A DNA stretch of 22,262 nt from RUG13091 sp963619935 (GCA_963619935.1 CAVEYA010000004.1:1-22262), one strand, 5' to 3'. Positions 1 through 7,840 are shown, counted from the stretch's first letter. Made by a program: numbers and translations. Notes: generated by a model not told the origin, from the sequence alone.

Positions 1-137
1 AAGTAATGGTTATGCGTTATAAAGATAACGGTGAATTGGAAGAAATCGATGATCCTGATGAATATGCAGAAGTGGAAGAAGTTTTCAATGCCTTCCAAGA
101 AGATCCAAAAATTCAGGAATTAAAAGAAGAAAAATAA
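1..137 (+). CDS. DUF1292 (YrzB-like) protein, C-terminal fragment
   Basis: The reading frame is open from the left edge (codons begin at base 3) to a TAA at 135-137, giving 44 visible residues. The tail is very acidic and contains EEIDDPDEYAEVEEVFNAF, which matches the usual C-terminal pattern of DUF1292 proteins such as Bacillus YrzB (acidic stretch, then EEVFNxF). The function of the family is not established. In Bacillus, yrzB lies a few genes upstream of greA, and here greA is the next plus-strand gene after the chrA pair, which supports the identification. The 5' end lies outside the window. The gene converges on the chrA pair with only 8 bases between the stop codons. Confidence 0.72.
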   Translation, partial: VMVMRYKDNGELEEIDDPDEYAEVEEVFNAFQEDPKIQELKEEK

Positions 138-145
138 ATAATTTC

Positions 146-718
146 TTAAAATAAAAGAATACCTAAAACTGCGGATATGCATAATAGCAGAATCGCATTT
201 AGGTTTTTCTTTTGTACTTTTTTATAAATAATACAAAATACACCAAGCAAAATAAGTAGTGTAATTGAAATGCGGTCGAAAGTAATATCTTGGCTGTATA
301 ACGAATTGCCATTAAATAACGCCATTTTAATAAATAAAACAATAACGGTTGATGCTATTAAAGCCACAATTACAGGTCTTACTCCTTTTAATGCGCCTTG
401 AACAACTTTTGTTTTTAATACCTTAGATAAGATTAAAGCTACTAAAAGGATAATGATAAAAGATGGTAAAATAACACCTAATGTTGCACAAACAGATCCT
501 AATGGACCACCGACTTGTGAACCAACAAATGTTGCAATATTTATTGCGAAAGGGCCAGGAGTAGCTTCGCTAATTGCGATAAAATTAGTTAAAGCTGATT
601 CTTCTATCCAACCTCTACCAACAACTTCTGTTTCAATCATCGGTATCATTGCATAGCCACCACCAAAGGTGAATAAGCCAATTAAGAAGAAAACGCCTAA
701 TAATTCTAAATAAATCAT
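146..718 (-). CDS. chrA: Chromate transporter family half-protein (ChrA, second of pair)
   Basis: A 190-residue hydrophobic protein with the ChrA family signature FTFGGGYAMIP near the N terminus (about residues 16-26) and the conserved EATPGP motif (about 51-56), followed by several hydrophobic segments. It is one half of the two-gene (short-chain) form of the CHR family, in which two single-domain proteins replace one fused ~400-residue transporter. Its ATG shares one base with the TAA of the upstream half (718), and an AAGGAGT Shine-Dalgarno lies inside the end of that gene (728-734), so translation is probably coupled. The family is known for chromate efflux, but the physiological substrate of this pair cannot be told from sequence. 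Confidence 0.87.
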   Translation of the reverse strand: MIYLELLGVFFLIGLFTFGGGYAMIPMIETEVVGRGWIEESALTNFIAISEATPGPFAINIATFVGSQVGGPLGSVCATLGVILPSFIIILLVALILSKVLKTKVVQGALKGVRPVIVALIASTVIVLFIKMALFNGNSLYSQDITFDRISITLLILLGVFCIIYKKVQKKNLNAILLLCISAVLGILLF

Positions 719-1305
719 TATTTATTCACTCCTTGTTTATTAATTAAGCTGATAATAATACCTACTAACATGCCTAAACCTATAAAGATGATTGAGGAAC
801 AAGATATATTAATTTCAAAGAATGAAATACATAGCATACCAATTAAAGTAATGACAAATAATAGTGCTGAACAAAATGAATTTGGAATTGCTTTTTTAAG
901 TTTTAATACCGCATGAACAAGTAGGATAATAACACCTACTTTTAAGCCTTTAAAAGCAGCTTGCACAATGGTCCATGTCATGAATGTTTCATAAAAATAA
1001 GAAATAATGAGAATAATGACAAAAGAAGGAAGCACTAAACCAAATGTAGCAAAGAAGCTACCCCAGAAACCTGCTACCTTAAAACCAATATATGTTGCAC
1101 TGTTAATAGATATTGGACCAGGTGTAGATTCACTGATAGATAAAATGTCTAAAATATCTTGATCTGTTGCCCATTTTCTTTTTTCCACAACTTCCTCTTG
1201 AATGATTGGAATCATCGCATAGCCTCCACCAAAAGTAAAAGCGCCAATTTTGAGAAATGTTAGAAACAAGGTTAATATTTGCTGAAATTTACTAGTTTTT
1301 TTCAT
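718..1305 (-). CDS. chrA: Chromate transporter family half-protein (ChrA, first of pair)
   Basis: A 195-residue membrane protein with the same FTFGGGYAMIP signature (about residues 23-33) and an ESTPGP motif (about 58-63); it is the paralogous partner of the next minus-strand gene. The two are expected to form one antiparallel-duplicated transporter in the cytoplasmic membrane. The start at 1305 is preferred because homologs begin shortly before FLKIGAFTFGGG and no other in-frame Met precedes the signature. A TATAAT lies only 7 nt upstream (1318-1313), and only a poor AGAAG could act as ribosome site, so the message may be leaderless. It is divergent from greA. The pair sits between a yrzB-like gene and greA, so it may be an insertion into a housekeeping region. 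Confidence 0.87.
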   Translation of the reverse strand: MKKTSKFQQILTLFLTFLKIGAFTFGGGYAMIPIIQEEVVEKRKWATDQDILDILSISESTPGPISINSATYIGFKVAGFWGSFFATFGLVLPSFVIILIISYFYETFMTWTIVQAAFKGLKVGVIILLVHAVLKLKKAIPNSFCSALLFVITLIGMLCISFFEINISCSSIIFIGLGMLVGIIISLINKQGVNK

Positions 1306-1312
1306 AGCTTCT

Positions 1313-1318
1313 ATTATA
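1313..1318 (-). promoter_or_regulatory. Candidate -10 box for chrA pair, 7 nt before ATG
   Basis: A perfect TATAAT on the minus strand ends 7 nt before the chrA ATG, so the predicted transcription start falls at or next to the start codon. The -35 candidate TTTATT (1341-1336, 17 bp spacer) is weak. Confidence 0.5.
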
Positions 1319-1344
1319 TAGAACTACGTTTCATAAATAAACTA

Positions 1345-1374
1345 TGGAATTATTTATTCGTTATTTGATATAAT
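1345..1374 (+). promoter_or_regulatory. Candidate greA promoter
   Basis: TATAAT at 1369-1374 with a weak -35 TGGAAT (1345-1350, 18 bp spacer). The expected start is near 1381, giving a short leader of about 20 nt that carries GAGGTGA before the greA ATG. Confidence 0.55.
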
Positions 1375-1402
1375 AACGTTCGTTCAAAACGAGGTGATTA
1401 TT

Positions 1403-1870
1403 ATGGTAAGCAAAAATGAACTCACTAAAGAAGGATATAAAAAATTAGAAAGAGAATTACGTCAATTAATTGATGTTGATCGTGAAAAAGTAAAAGTCCA
1501 ATTAGCTGAAGCACGTGCTCAAGGTGACTTAAGCGAAAATGCTGACTACGATGCAGCGAGAGATAAACAAGCAATTGTCGAAGCTCGTATTAAAGAAATT
1601 GAAAACATCCTTAATAATTCTGTCATTATTGATGAAAACAAGAAAAACGCTAACAAGGTAGCGTTAGGTTCTGAAGTTACTATTAGATTTTTAGAAAGTG
1701 GTAAAGAAGCTACTTATAAAATTGTCGGTACAGTTGAAAGTGATCCAATTCATGGATTAATCTCTAATGCTTGTGCATTAGGTGAAGCAATTGTTGGTAA
1801 ACAAACTAACGATATTGTTGATGTTAAAGCCATCAAGAATTATAAAGTTCAAATCATTAAAATTGCTTAA
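1403..1870 (+). CDS. greA: Transcription elongation factor GreA
   Basis: A 155-residue protein of normal GreA length. The N-terminal half is the expected antiparallel coiled coil, with the conserved ARAQGDLSENADYDAARDKQ segment carrying the acidic tip residues that coordinate Mg2+ in the RNA polymerase active site; the C-terminal half is the FKBP-like domain (about residues 80-155). GreA stimulates the cleavage activity of backtracked RNA polymerase. The ATG at 1403 is chosen because GAGGTGA (1391-1397) lies 5 nt upstream; the in-frame GTG at 1394 falls within that Shine-Dalgarno. It is followed by a hairpin that also holds the ribosome site of comEA. Confidence 0.96.
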   Translation: MVSKNELTKEGYKKLERELRQLIDVDREKVKVQLAEARAQGDLSENADYDAARDKQAIVEARIKEIENILNNSVIIDENKKNANKVALGSEVTIRFLESGKEATYKIVGTVESDPIHGLISNACALGEAIVGKQTNDIVDVKAIKNYKVQIIKIA

Positions 1871-1891
1871 TTTTTTAATAAAAATAATTTT

Positions 1892-1924
1892 AGGCCTCCT
1901 AGTTACTAATTAGGAGGTCTTTTT
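1892..1924 (+). terminator. Terminator-like hairpin after greA whose 3' arm is the comEA Shine-Dalgarno
   Basis: The arms 1892-1901 and 1911-1920 pair over 10 bp (one G-U), and 1902-1904 can pair further with 1908-1910, leaving a 3-nt loop. A run of T (1920-1924) follows, as in an intrinsic terminator. The 3' arm contains AGGAGG (1912-1917), 7 nt before the comEA ATG at 1925, so when the stem forms it hides the ribosome site. Almost the same hairpin is found at 21268-21299. Confidence 0.75.
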
Positions 1925-2458
1925 ATGTTTAAGATTATGATTGGTGTAATTATCGCCGCAGCGGTAATTATTGTTGGGTTCATGATGATAGATCCAAATG
2001 TGAATTCAACACAAAACCCAGACGTTACAGACGTTATAGATGCTGGGTCAGCTTTTACGATAGAAGGAGAGGTGAATAAGCCTGGCACTTATTCTTTAAC
2101 TGACACTGTAACGATGGCAGATTTAATTAGCGCTGCTGGTGGTGAGACTAGTAACGCTGATGATTTAGCGTATTTTGAAGACGCTGTATTAACAGCCGGT
2201 TCTACTTACTACATTGCTAGCAAATATGATGTATCTGATGTCTGCAATAATAAAGAAATTACTAAAGTAAATATTAATTCAGATGACTCTGATACTTTAA
2301 TGAATATTAATGGTATTACTTCTTCTATTGCTAGTTCAATTGTTAGCTATCGTACTTCTAATGGCACATTTAAAACCATAGAACAACTACTTGATGTTTA
2401 TGGCATCGGTAATGCCACATATCGTAAAATTCGCAACTTTGTCGTTCTTCACGAATGA
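1925..2458 (+). CDS. comEA: Competence protein ComEA, membrane-anchored DNA receptor
   Basis: A 177-residue protein with one N-terminal membrane anchor (about residues 4-22), a SLBB-type domain (about 44-97, with IEGEVNKPGTY), and a C-terminal helix-hairpin-helix DNA-binding domain (about 118-177, with KVNINSDDSDTLMNINGI and YGIGNATYRKI). In transformable Gram-positive bacteria ComEA holds incoming double-stranded DNA on the outer face of the membrane and passes it to ComEC. The first hairpin reads NGIT where most family members have PGIG. A perfect AGGAGG 7 nt upstream sits in the 3' arm of the preceding hairpin. The TGA stop overlaps the comEC start (ATGA), which implies coupled translation. 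comEB, present between these genes in Bacillus, is absent. Confidence 0.9.
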   Translation: MFKIMIGVIIAAAVIIVGFMMIDPNVNSTQNPDVTDVIDAGSAFTIEGEVNKPGTYSLTDTVTMADLISAAGGETSNADDLAYFEDAVLTAGSTYYIASKYDVSDVCNNKEITKVNINSDDSDTLMNINGITSSIASSIVSYRTSNGTFKTIEQLLDVYGIGNATYRKIRNFVVLHE

Positions 2459-4467
2459 TTATCTTTCTCATCTTCCTATTTTACTGGTTAGGTGTTTCTC
2501 TTCATTACGCGTATATATTATTAGGAATAATTACTTTAGTTATTCTTATCATTGTATTTAAAAAATACAAAACTAAATTATTATTTGTTTGTTTAGCGAC
2601 TTTTATTGCTGGTGTCGGTGTATCTCATATTCGTATTGACCAAAGACATCAAATTTATGAAGGAATAGTGATAGAAGCGAAGAGTAATTATTTCCTTTTA
2701 TATAGCGGAGGAGAGCGTTTATATACTTACGAAAAAAATAATAACTATGAGATAGGAGACGTTCTAAAAATAAAAGGTTATAAAGAAGAATTATCTTTTA
2801 CCGTTATTGAATCGCAATTTGATTTTGAAGCATATTTAAATCGTAAAGGAGTTTATTACGAGCTAAAAGCGCAAAAAATTGAAATTACTTTTTGTAATTT
2901 TATTCGTATTAAAAAGCAAAGGAATCAATTTTTAAATAAGTTCGATCAAGAGAGTCAGTCACTAATTTCTTTAATTATGTTTTCTAGTGGTGAAGAATCC
3001 CCTAGCAAATTAGCATTAGAGAACTTGCATTTAGGAAGATTAGCCTCTAATAGTGGTGTTTATATCTATGCTTATATTTCCTTTATTTCATGGGCATTAT
3101 CATTTTTGATAAAAAAGAAATGGGCGAGATTAGCAGCTTTAGGAACCTTGCTTCCTTACTTTATTTTTACTTTTCCTAAATTATCGATTATTCGTTTATT
3201 ATTTTTAGAAGTATTACGTTGGATAAACCAGAATGTTTTAAAAAATAAATTTTCTTCTTTTTCTTTATTAGGAATAACAGGATTAATATTTTTATTGTTT
3301 GATTATCATTTAGGGGCACAAGATTCTTTTATATTAGGATTTAGTATAGGTCCGGTTATTTCTTTTATTAATCAAGCAACCTTTATGCAAAAGGGCATAA
3401 AAAAGAAGATTATTAACACATTATTCATCTATTTATTTTTTATTCCATTTGAGTGCAAATATTATAATGGATATAATCCATTATCATTATTATTGCAGAC
3501 CTTATTAACGCCCTTATTTATCTTATTAGGAATAGTGTCTCTAATTTGTTTTTATAAAATTCCGATATATGGATTAGCTAATTGGTACGTCAAAGGCTTG
3601 AGCAATTTATTAGGTTGGATAAATAAATGTTCTTTTCAAATAAATGCACCAAATTTTTCTGATTGGCTAGTAGTGGTTTATTATTTTTTATTTTTAGTGA
3701 TTCTTTATTATCAAAGCATTGAATTTAAACCTATTTATAAGCCACTTAAATTCTGTTTATTAGGTTTAATATTGCTCTATTCATTACCAATAAATAATTT
3801 AGTTACAGCTTCGGTTTCTTTCATTAATGTGGGACAAGGTGATTGTTGCTTAATTAGAAGGGGCACAACCACAGTGATGATTGACACTGGCGGTTCTTTA
3901 TATACCGACATTGCTAATGAATCACTTATTCCGTATTTAAGAAAGCAAAGAATTTACAACATTGATTTATTAATCACGACACATGATGATTATGATCATA
4001 GTGGTGCAGTTAATTCTCTAAAAGAGAATTTCCATGTAAAAAAGTATATCACCAATTGGGAACAATTCCCTCTTAAAATCAATGGAATAACTTTCACTAA
4101 CTATAACAATCATATTGATGAATATAACGAAAGTAATGAATCATCGTTAGTGATTGGTTTTTCATTATTGAATAAAGATTTTCTTATTATGGGTGATGCT
4201 TCCATAGCTAATGAAAAACAAATTATTAGCGAATACACGAAAATAGATTGCGATGTATTGAAAGTCGGCCATCATGGCTCTGACACATCTACTTGCCAAG
4301 AATTCATTAACTTTTTAAAACCAAAAGAAGCGATTATTTCAGTGGGAAGAAATTATTATGGGCATCCAACGAATAAAGTCTTATCAATTTTAAAAAATAG
4401 TGGTGTCATTATTAAAAGAACTGATGAATTAGGAACAATTACTTATCGCAACTACATTTCTATGTAG
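2455..4467 (+). CDS. comEC: ComEC/Rec2 DNA-uptake channel
   Basis: A 670-residue polytopic membrane protein with the family's three parts in order: N-terminal hydrophobic segments and an OB-like domain (about residues 1-145), the multi-span Competence domain (about 165-445), and a C-terminal metallo-beta-lactamase domain (about 450-670). The latter keeps the metal ligands THDDYDHSG (509-517), GD (580-581) and GHHGSD (605-610), so nuclease activity is plausible. ComEC carries single-stranded DNA into the cytoplasm. In the Competence domain the usual SGLH motif reads SGVY (200-203), an odd replacement of the conserved His. The gene overlaps comEA by 4 bases and has no separate ribosome site of note. 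The reading frame is intact. Confidence 0.93.
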   Translation: MIIFLIFLFYWLGVSLHYAYILLGIITLVILIIVFKKYKTKLLFVCLATFIAGVGVSHIRIDQRHQIYEGIVIEAKSNYFLLYSGGERLYTYEKNNNYEIGDVLKIKGYKEELSFTVIESQFDFEAYLNRKGVYYELKAQKIEITFCNFIRIKKQRNQFLNKFDQESQSLISLIMFSSGEESPSKLALENLHLGRLASNSGVYIYAYISFISWALSFLIKKKWARLAALGTLLPYFIFTFPKLSIIRLLFLEVLRWINQNVLKNKFSSFSLLGITGLIFLLFDYHLGAQDSFILGFSIGPVISFINQATFMQKGIKKKIINTLFIYLFFIPFECKYYNGYNPLSLLLQTLLTPLFILLGIVSLICFYKIPIYGLANWYVKGLSNLLGWINKCSFQINAPNFSDWLVVVYYFLFLVILYYQSIEFKPIYKPLKFCLLGLILLYSLPINNLVTASVSFINVGQGDCCLIRRGTTTVMIDTGGSLYTDIANESLIPYLRKQRIYNIDLLITTHDDYDHSGAVNSLKENFHVKKYITNWEQFPLKINGITFTNYNNHIDEYNESNESSLVIGFSLLNKDFLIMGDASIANEKQIISEYTKIDCDVLKVGHHGSDTSTCQEFINFLKPKEAIISVGRNYYGHPTNKVLSILKNSGVIIKRTDELGTITYRNYISM

Positions 4468-4485
4468 TTATTAAAAAAGATTTTG

Positions 4486-4491
4486 TATAAT
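4486..4491 (+). promoter_or_regulatory. Candidate -10 box for holA, 6 nt before ATG
   Basis: A perfect TATAAT ends 6 nt before the ATG at 4498; the intervening AAAGAC is too short to hold a usable Shine-Dalgarno. The expected transcription start coincides with the start codon. No convincing -35 is visible. Confidence 0.5.
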
Positions 4492-4497
4492 AAAGAC

Positions 4498-5481
4498 ATG
4501 ATTTATTTGATATACGGAAACCAAAGTTCAGAAATTAAAAAGGTGATTAAAGCAATTGCGAAACAAAAGCTTCCTGAACGTGATGAAATGAACTTTGTTA
4601 AATATGATGGCAATAATGCATTAGTGCAAGAATATGTTGATGATGCGAATTATATCCCCTTGGGATATGAATATAAAGTTGTAGCAGTTGATAATTGCTA
4701 TTACTTAATTAAACCAAAACCAAGAAATAAAATTGAGTCTGATCAAGACTATGCTTCTTTAATCAATTATTTAAAAAATCCAAATCCTGATTGTGATCTC
4801 GTTTTATCTGTTCCAACTAGTCAAATCGATACTAATTGTGAAATTTATAAATTAATTAAAGAAAAAGGTTCAATTAAAGAAATTAAAGATCCAGATACGA
4901 AAGAATGGGTCAAGTATGCTCGTGATACTGTTTATGAATATATGTCTAAATATCCAGGTACTACAATGGATAATGATGCATTGAATGAACTAACCAGTCG
5001 TACTGCTGGCGATATTCCTTTATTAAGAAATAGTATTATTAAACTATTTTTGTATACAGAACACGTTCGCTATGAAGATGTTGTTTTAATGGTGGTACGT
5101 CCTTTAGAAGAAAATACATTTGCAATGTTTAATTATTTAATTGATGGAAAAAACGATAGAGCATTGGGTTTGTTCCGTGATTTACAAGTAAACAATACTG
5201 AACCAGTCACATTAATAGGTTTTTTAGCTACACAATTCCGTTTATTAAATGAAGTGGTGTTCCTTTCTAAAAAGAATTTAAATAATGAACAAATTGCTAA
5301 AGAATTAAATATTAAACCAATTCGTGTTGATATCTTAAAGAGAAAAACATACGCAATGTCGGAAAAAGCTATACAAAGAACTTTAGATGACCTATTTAAT
5401 TTAGACTTACAAATTAAAAGCGGTCTTGTTGACCGCTTCTATGCTTTTGAATTGTTTTTAATAAATTTCAAACGAGATTAA
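4498..5481 (+). CDS. holA: DNA polymerase III delta subunit
   Basis: A 327-residue protein starting MIYLIYGNQSSEIKKVI, the degenerate nucleotide-binding N terminus typical of HolA, followed by the AAA+-like body (NALNELTSRTAGDIPLLRNSI, about residues 160-180) and the C-terminal helical collar domain ending near IKSGLVDRFYAFELFLINF. Delta opens the beta sliding clamp as part of the clamp loader. The ATG at 4498 is chosen over an in-frame TTG at 4483 because homologs begin just before the YLIYG strand and the -10 box lies between the two. Its order after comEC and before rpsT is the Bacillus order. The last codons also carry, on the other strand, a terminator for rpsT. Confidence 0.93.
   Translation: MIYLIYGNQSSEIKKVIKAIAKQKLPERDEMNFVKYDGNNALVQEYVDDANYIPLGYEYKVVAVDNCYYLIKPKPRNKIESDQDYASLINYLKNPNPDCDLVLSVPTSQIDTNCEIYKLIKEKGSIKEIKDPDTKEWVKYARDTVYEYMSKYPGTTMDNDALNELTSRTAGDIPLLRNSIIKLFLYTEHVRYEDVVLMVVRPLEENTFAMFNYLIDGKNDRALGLFRDLQVNNTEPVTLIGFLATQFRLLNEVVFLSKKNLNNEQIAKELNIKPIRVDILKRKTYAMSEKAIQRTLDDLFNLDLQIKSGLVDRFYAFELFLINFKRD
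5418..5438 (-). terminator. Intrinsic terminator of rpsT lying inside the 3' end of holA
   Basis: A perfect 8-bp stem, AAGCGGTC / GACCGCTT, with a 5-nt loop. Read on the minus strand it lies 54 nt downstream of the rpsT stop and is followed by TTAATTTG, a modest T-rich tract. On the plus strand it is coding sequence of holA and lacks an immediate T run, so it is assigned to rpsT. Confidence 0.6.
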
Positions 5482-5500
5482 TTAAATAATATTATTTAAT
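5481..5500. repeat. Perfect 20-bp AT-only palindrome across the holA/rpsT stop codons
   Basis: ATTAAATAAT followed by its exact reverse complement ATTATTTAAT. It touches the last base of the holA TAA and spans the rpsT stop. A pure A/T stem is weak, so a role in termination for either strand is uncertain. Confidence 0.4.
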
Positions 5501-5755
5501 AGAATTGACTAAACGTTGGACTTCGCCTTTTTGTCTGCTTGCAGTATTCTTTGCTTGAATACCATCGCTGACAGTTTTGTCAATTAAACGGAAAGCTTCT
5601 TTTGCTAATTCTTCAGCCTTAGCTAAATCTTTAGCTTCAACTGCTAATTTAACTTTTTTGATTGCTGTTCTAACAGCACTTTTTGCAGAAGCGTTTCTGA
5701 CACGAGCTTTTTCGTTTGTTAAGTTACGTTTAATTTGGGATTTTATGTTTGCCAT
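5492..5755 (-). CDS. rpsT: 30S ribosomal protein S20
   Basis: An 87-residue, lysine- and arginine-rich helical protein beginning MANIKSQIKRNLTNEKARVRN, the standard S20 N terminus, with the conserved IDKTVSDGIQAKNTASRQK region near the C terminus. It binds 16S rRNA during 30S assembly. GAGAGG lies 6 nt before the ATG. It is transcribed from its own promoter, convergent with holA. The position directly after holA is conserved in Bacillus, although there rpsT is followed by spore genes that are missing here. Confidence 0.97.
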   Translation of the reverse strand: MANIKSQIKRNLTNEKARVRNASAKSAVRTAIKKVKLAVEAKDLAKAEELAKEAFRLIDKTVSDGIQAKNTASRQKGEVQRLVNSIK

Positions 5756-5785
5756 AAGGTACCTCTCTTTTGAATTTCGTTAGTA

Positions 5786-5814
5786 ATGTTATCAAATAGT
5801 GGCAAATAATGCAA
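5786..5814 (-). promoter_or_regulatory. Candidate rpsT promoter
   Basis: On the minus strand TTGCAT (5814-5809) and TAACAT (5791-5786) are separated by 17 bp. The leader of roughly 25 nt carries the GAGAGG ribosome site. It lies between rpsT and the end of the acyl ligase gene. Confidence 0.5.
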
Positions 5815-5834
5815 TTATTTATTAATAATTTTTG

Positions 5835-7817
5835 TTATTTTGTCTCTTTTAACTTTTTAACTTCTTTGACAAAGTCATTAATTGTGGCCATATCACCAAG
5901 TATATTTTCAGGAAAAGATATTTTAAATTCATCTTCAATATCTTTAATTAGTTCAACATAGCTCATAGAGTCTCCACCTAAATCGTTAATCCAATGAGCG
6001 TCGTTTTCAATTTTAAATTTAGGAAGGATAAGAATTTTGGAAAAAATTTCTTTAATTGGTTCAAGATAAGTAACAATTGTGTCTTGATCAAAATTCACTT
6101 TTTCTTTCTTTTGTTGTTTTGTGTTAATTGGGAAATATTCTTCGCTATTTGCTTCAATTGCTTTTTTAATCACAAATCGTTTAATTTTCATGTTGTTTGC
6201 GATTGGCAACTTTCCTTTGGAAAGATAAATTTCGCCAATTTTCACATTGTGTGGAAGTTTAGTGGTATGCACTTTATCTTCAATTTGTTTTAAATCTTCT
6301 TCAGTCACACTGTTATCTAATTCTAAAACTAAGCTAACTGTTTCTTGCTTATTCTTTTTATTAGCAATACCTAAAACAGTCAAATGCACAATGTGTGGTA
6401 AATCTTTAAAGTAGATTTCTAATTCATCAGGGAAAATATTTTCACCATCAGAATTAATGATGATATCTTTGATTCTACCCTTTAAATAGTAGTGTTCTTC
6501 ATTATCTACCTCAGCAATATCACCAGAGTGGAAATAACCGTTTTCATCTAATTTTGTTTCTTGTAATTCTCCGTTGATAATTTCACGAGTATGAATAGTT
6601 GGCGATTTAATTAACAATTCTCCATTAGTGTCAACCTTGTAAGAGACACCATGAAATGGCTTACCAATACTTCCTTTTAATCGGACCTTTACATCTTTTG
6701 CCAATTCAACAGAAGTGACACCTATTTCAGTCATTCCATATCCATTATATAAAGGGTAGCCAATACCATTAATGGTATGCAGTGTTTCTTCTGATAAGAA
6801 TCCTCCACCAGAAATCGCAAATCTTATCTTATTGCCTAAAATACCTTTTTGAACTTTATTTTTGGCGATATTTTTACTTGAAATACCAGCTTCTTGTTTA
6901 TTAATTAAACCAGTATTATATTTAATCATATTTTCTAATATTGCTTTAGTTTTTTGATCTGCTAAAGCAGCTTTACGATTAATTTGTAAGGCTAAAGCAT
7001 CCCAAAATAGTGGAACGCTATAAGCGTGAGTGACGCCCATTTTTTGACAAGCTTTTTGTAAATCTCTAGGAGCATTACTGGTTGGGAAAACTAAAGTTTT
7101 TCCATAATATGTGTACCATAAAAAAACCGCCACAAAACCAAAGATATGATGAAATGGAATCATGGCTAAAATTTTACATTTGCCTAAGGTCTTAGGATAC
7201 ATAATATCTTTATTATCTTTAGATAAATCTAAAGAACAACAGATTTGGTGGCATATATTTTGGCCATTCATGACCATTAACTTAACGTTTCCAGTCGTGC
7301 CACTAGAAGAGAAGATGACTTCATTTTCCCAATCTAATTTGTATTCGTAATAATCTTTATCATCATATAAGTCATAAGCATCAATTTTAATTAAAGAAGT
7401 ATAACGATATGGGTCTTCCGTAATTAAAGCAACTGCGTGACTTTGCTCTATTAAATTTTGCGTGCCTTCTTTAGAAGTGCGAGCGTCAATTAAAAAAGGT
7501 TTATAACCAATCGCTAAAACGGCCCAAAAAATTTCACCCCAATGTGGATTATTAGGAACTTTTATAATAATTGGTTGATGCTTTTCTTTTCCGTTTAATA
7601 GAGCTTGTAATATGCCTGCATAATGTAGGACATTTTTATACATTTTGCGATAACTATATTTATGAATATGTTCTTTTTCATTGAAGTATTCTGCATACAT
7701 ACATCCTTTGTTTCGATTAAAAATCGAATAAAAGATCTCCTCCATTGTTTGTAGACCATTAAGTAATGTTTCTGCCTCACCGAGGAATTTATTAACTTTT
7801 TCAAATTCTGGATACAT
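5835..7817 (-). CDS. Acyl-adenylating ligase fused to an acyl/peptidyl carrier domain
   Basis: A 660-residue protein of the ANL (AMP-binding) superfamily with a C-terminal phosphopantetheine carrier domain. Visible core motifs: the P-loop SSSGTTGNVK (169-179), NGYGMTEIG (358-366), YFHSGD (428-433), the hinge GRIKDIIINSDGEN (447-460) and the C-terminal lysine region around NNMKIKR (541-547). The carrier domain has the attachment motif LGGDSMS with Ser617. The enzyme should activate a carboxylic acid with ATP and load it onto its own carrier. The substrate cannot be told; no condensation or thioesterase domain is visible here. AAGGA lies 9 nt before the ATG. It follows the phosphodiesterase gene by 23 bases and is probably co-transcribed. 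Alternatives are a fatty acyl-ACP ligase or a small adenylating enzyme for envelope modification. Confidence 0.85.
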   Translation of the reverse strand: MYPEFEKVNKFLGEAETLLNGLQTMEEIFYSIFNRNKGCMYAEYFNEKEHIHKYSYRKMYKNVLHYAGILQALLNGKEKHQPIIIKVPNNPHWGEIFWAVLAIGYKPFLIDARTSKEGTQNLIEQSHAVALITEDPYRYTSLIKIDAYDLYDDKDYYEYKLDWENEVIFSSSGTTGNVKLMVMNGQNICHQICCSLDLSKDNKDIMYPKTLGKCKILAMIPFHHIFGFVAVFLWYTYYGKTLVFPTSNAPRDLQKACQKMGVTHAYSVPLFWDALALQINRKAALADQKTKAILENMIKYNTGLINKQEAGISSKNIAKNKVQKGILGNKIRFAISGGGFLSEETLHTINGIGYPLYNGYGMTEIGVTSVELAKDVKVRLKGSIGKPFHGVSYKVDTNGELLIKSPTIHTREIINGELQETKLDENGYFHSGDIAEVDNEEHYYLKGRIKDIIINSDGENIFPDELEIYFKDLPHIVHLTVLGIANKKNKQETVSLVLELDNSVTEEDLKQIEDKVHTTKLPHNVKIGEIYLSKGKLPIANNMKIKRFVIKKAIEANSEEYFPINTKQQKKEKVNFDQDTIVTYLEPIKEIFSKILILPKFKIENDAHWINDLGGDSMSYVELIKDIEDEFKISFPENILGDMATINDFVKEVKKLKETK

Positions 7818-7840
7818 AGGTTTTTTTCCTTAATATAAAA

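Noticed and set aside
1380..1392. Small hairpin TCGTT-CAA-AACGA at the greA leader
   Set aside because: Only 5 bp with a 3-nt loop; it would barely touch the ribosome site, and there is no further evidence of regulation.
4483..4497. TTG at 4483 as the holA start
   Set aside because: It would place the -10 box inside the gene; the ATG at 4498 fits the family N terminus.
5813..5830. AT-only inverted repeat after the acyl ligase gene as a terminator
   Set aside because: A 7-bp A/T-only stem with no clear T run; it also overlaps the rpsT -35 region, so the resemblance may be chance.
5994..6293. Plus-strand open frame inside the acyl ligase gene
   Set aside because: Phe/Asn/Lys-rich composition typical of antisense to AT-rich coding sequence; the ligase frame is clearly real.
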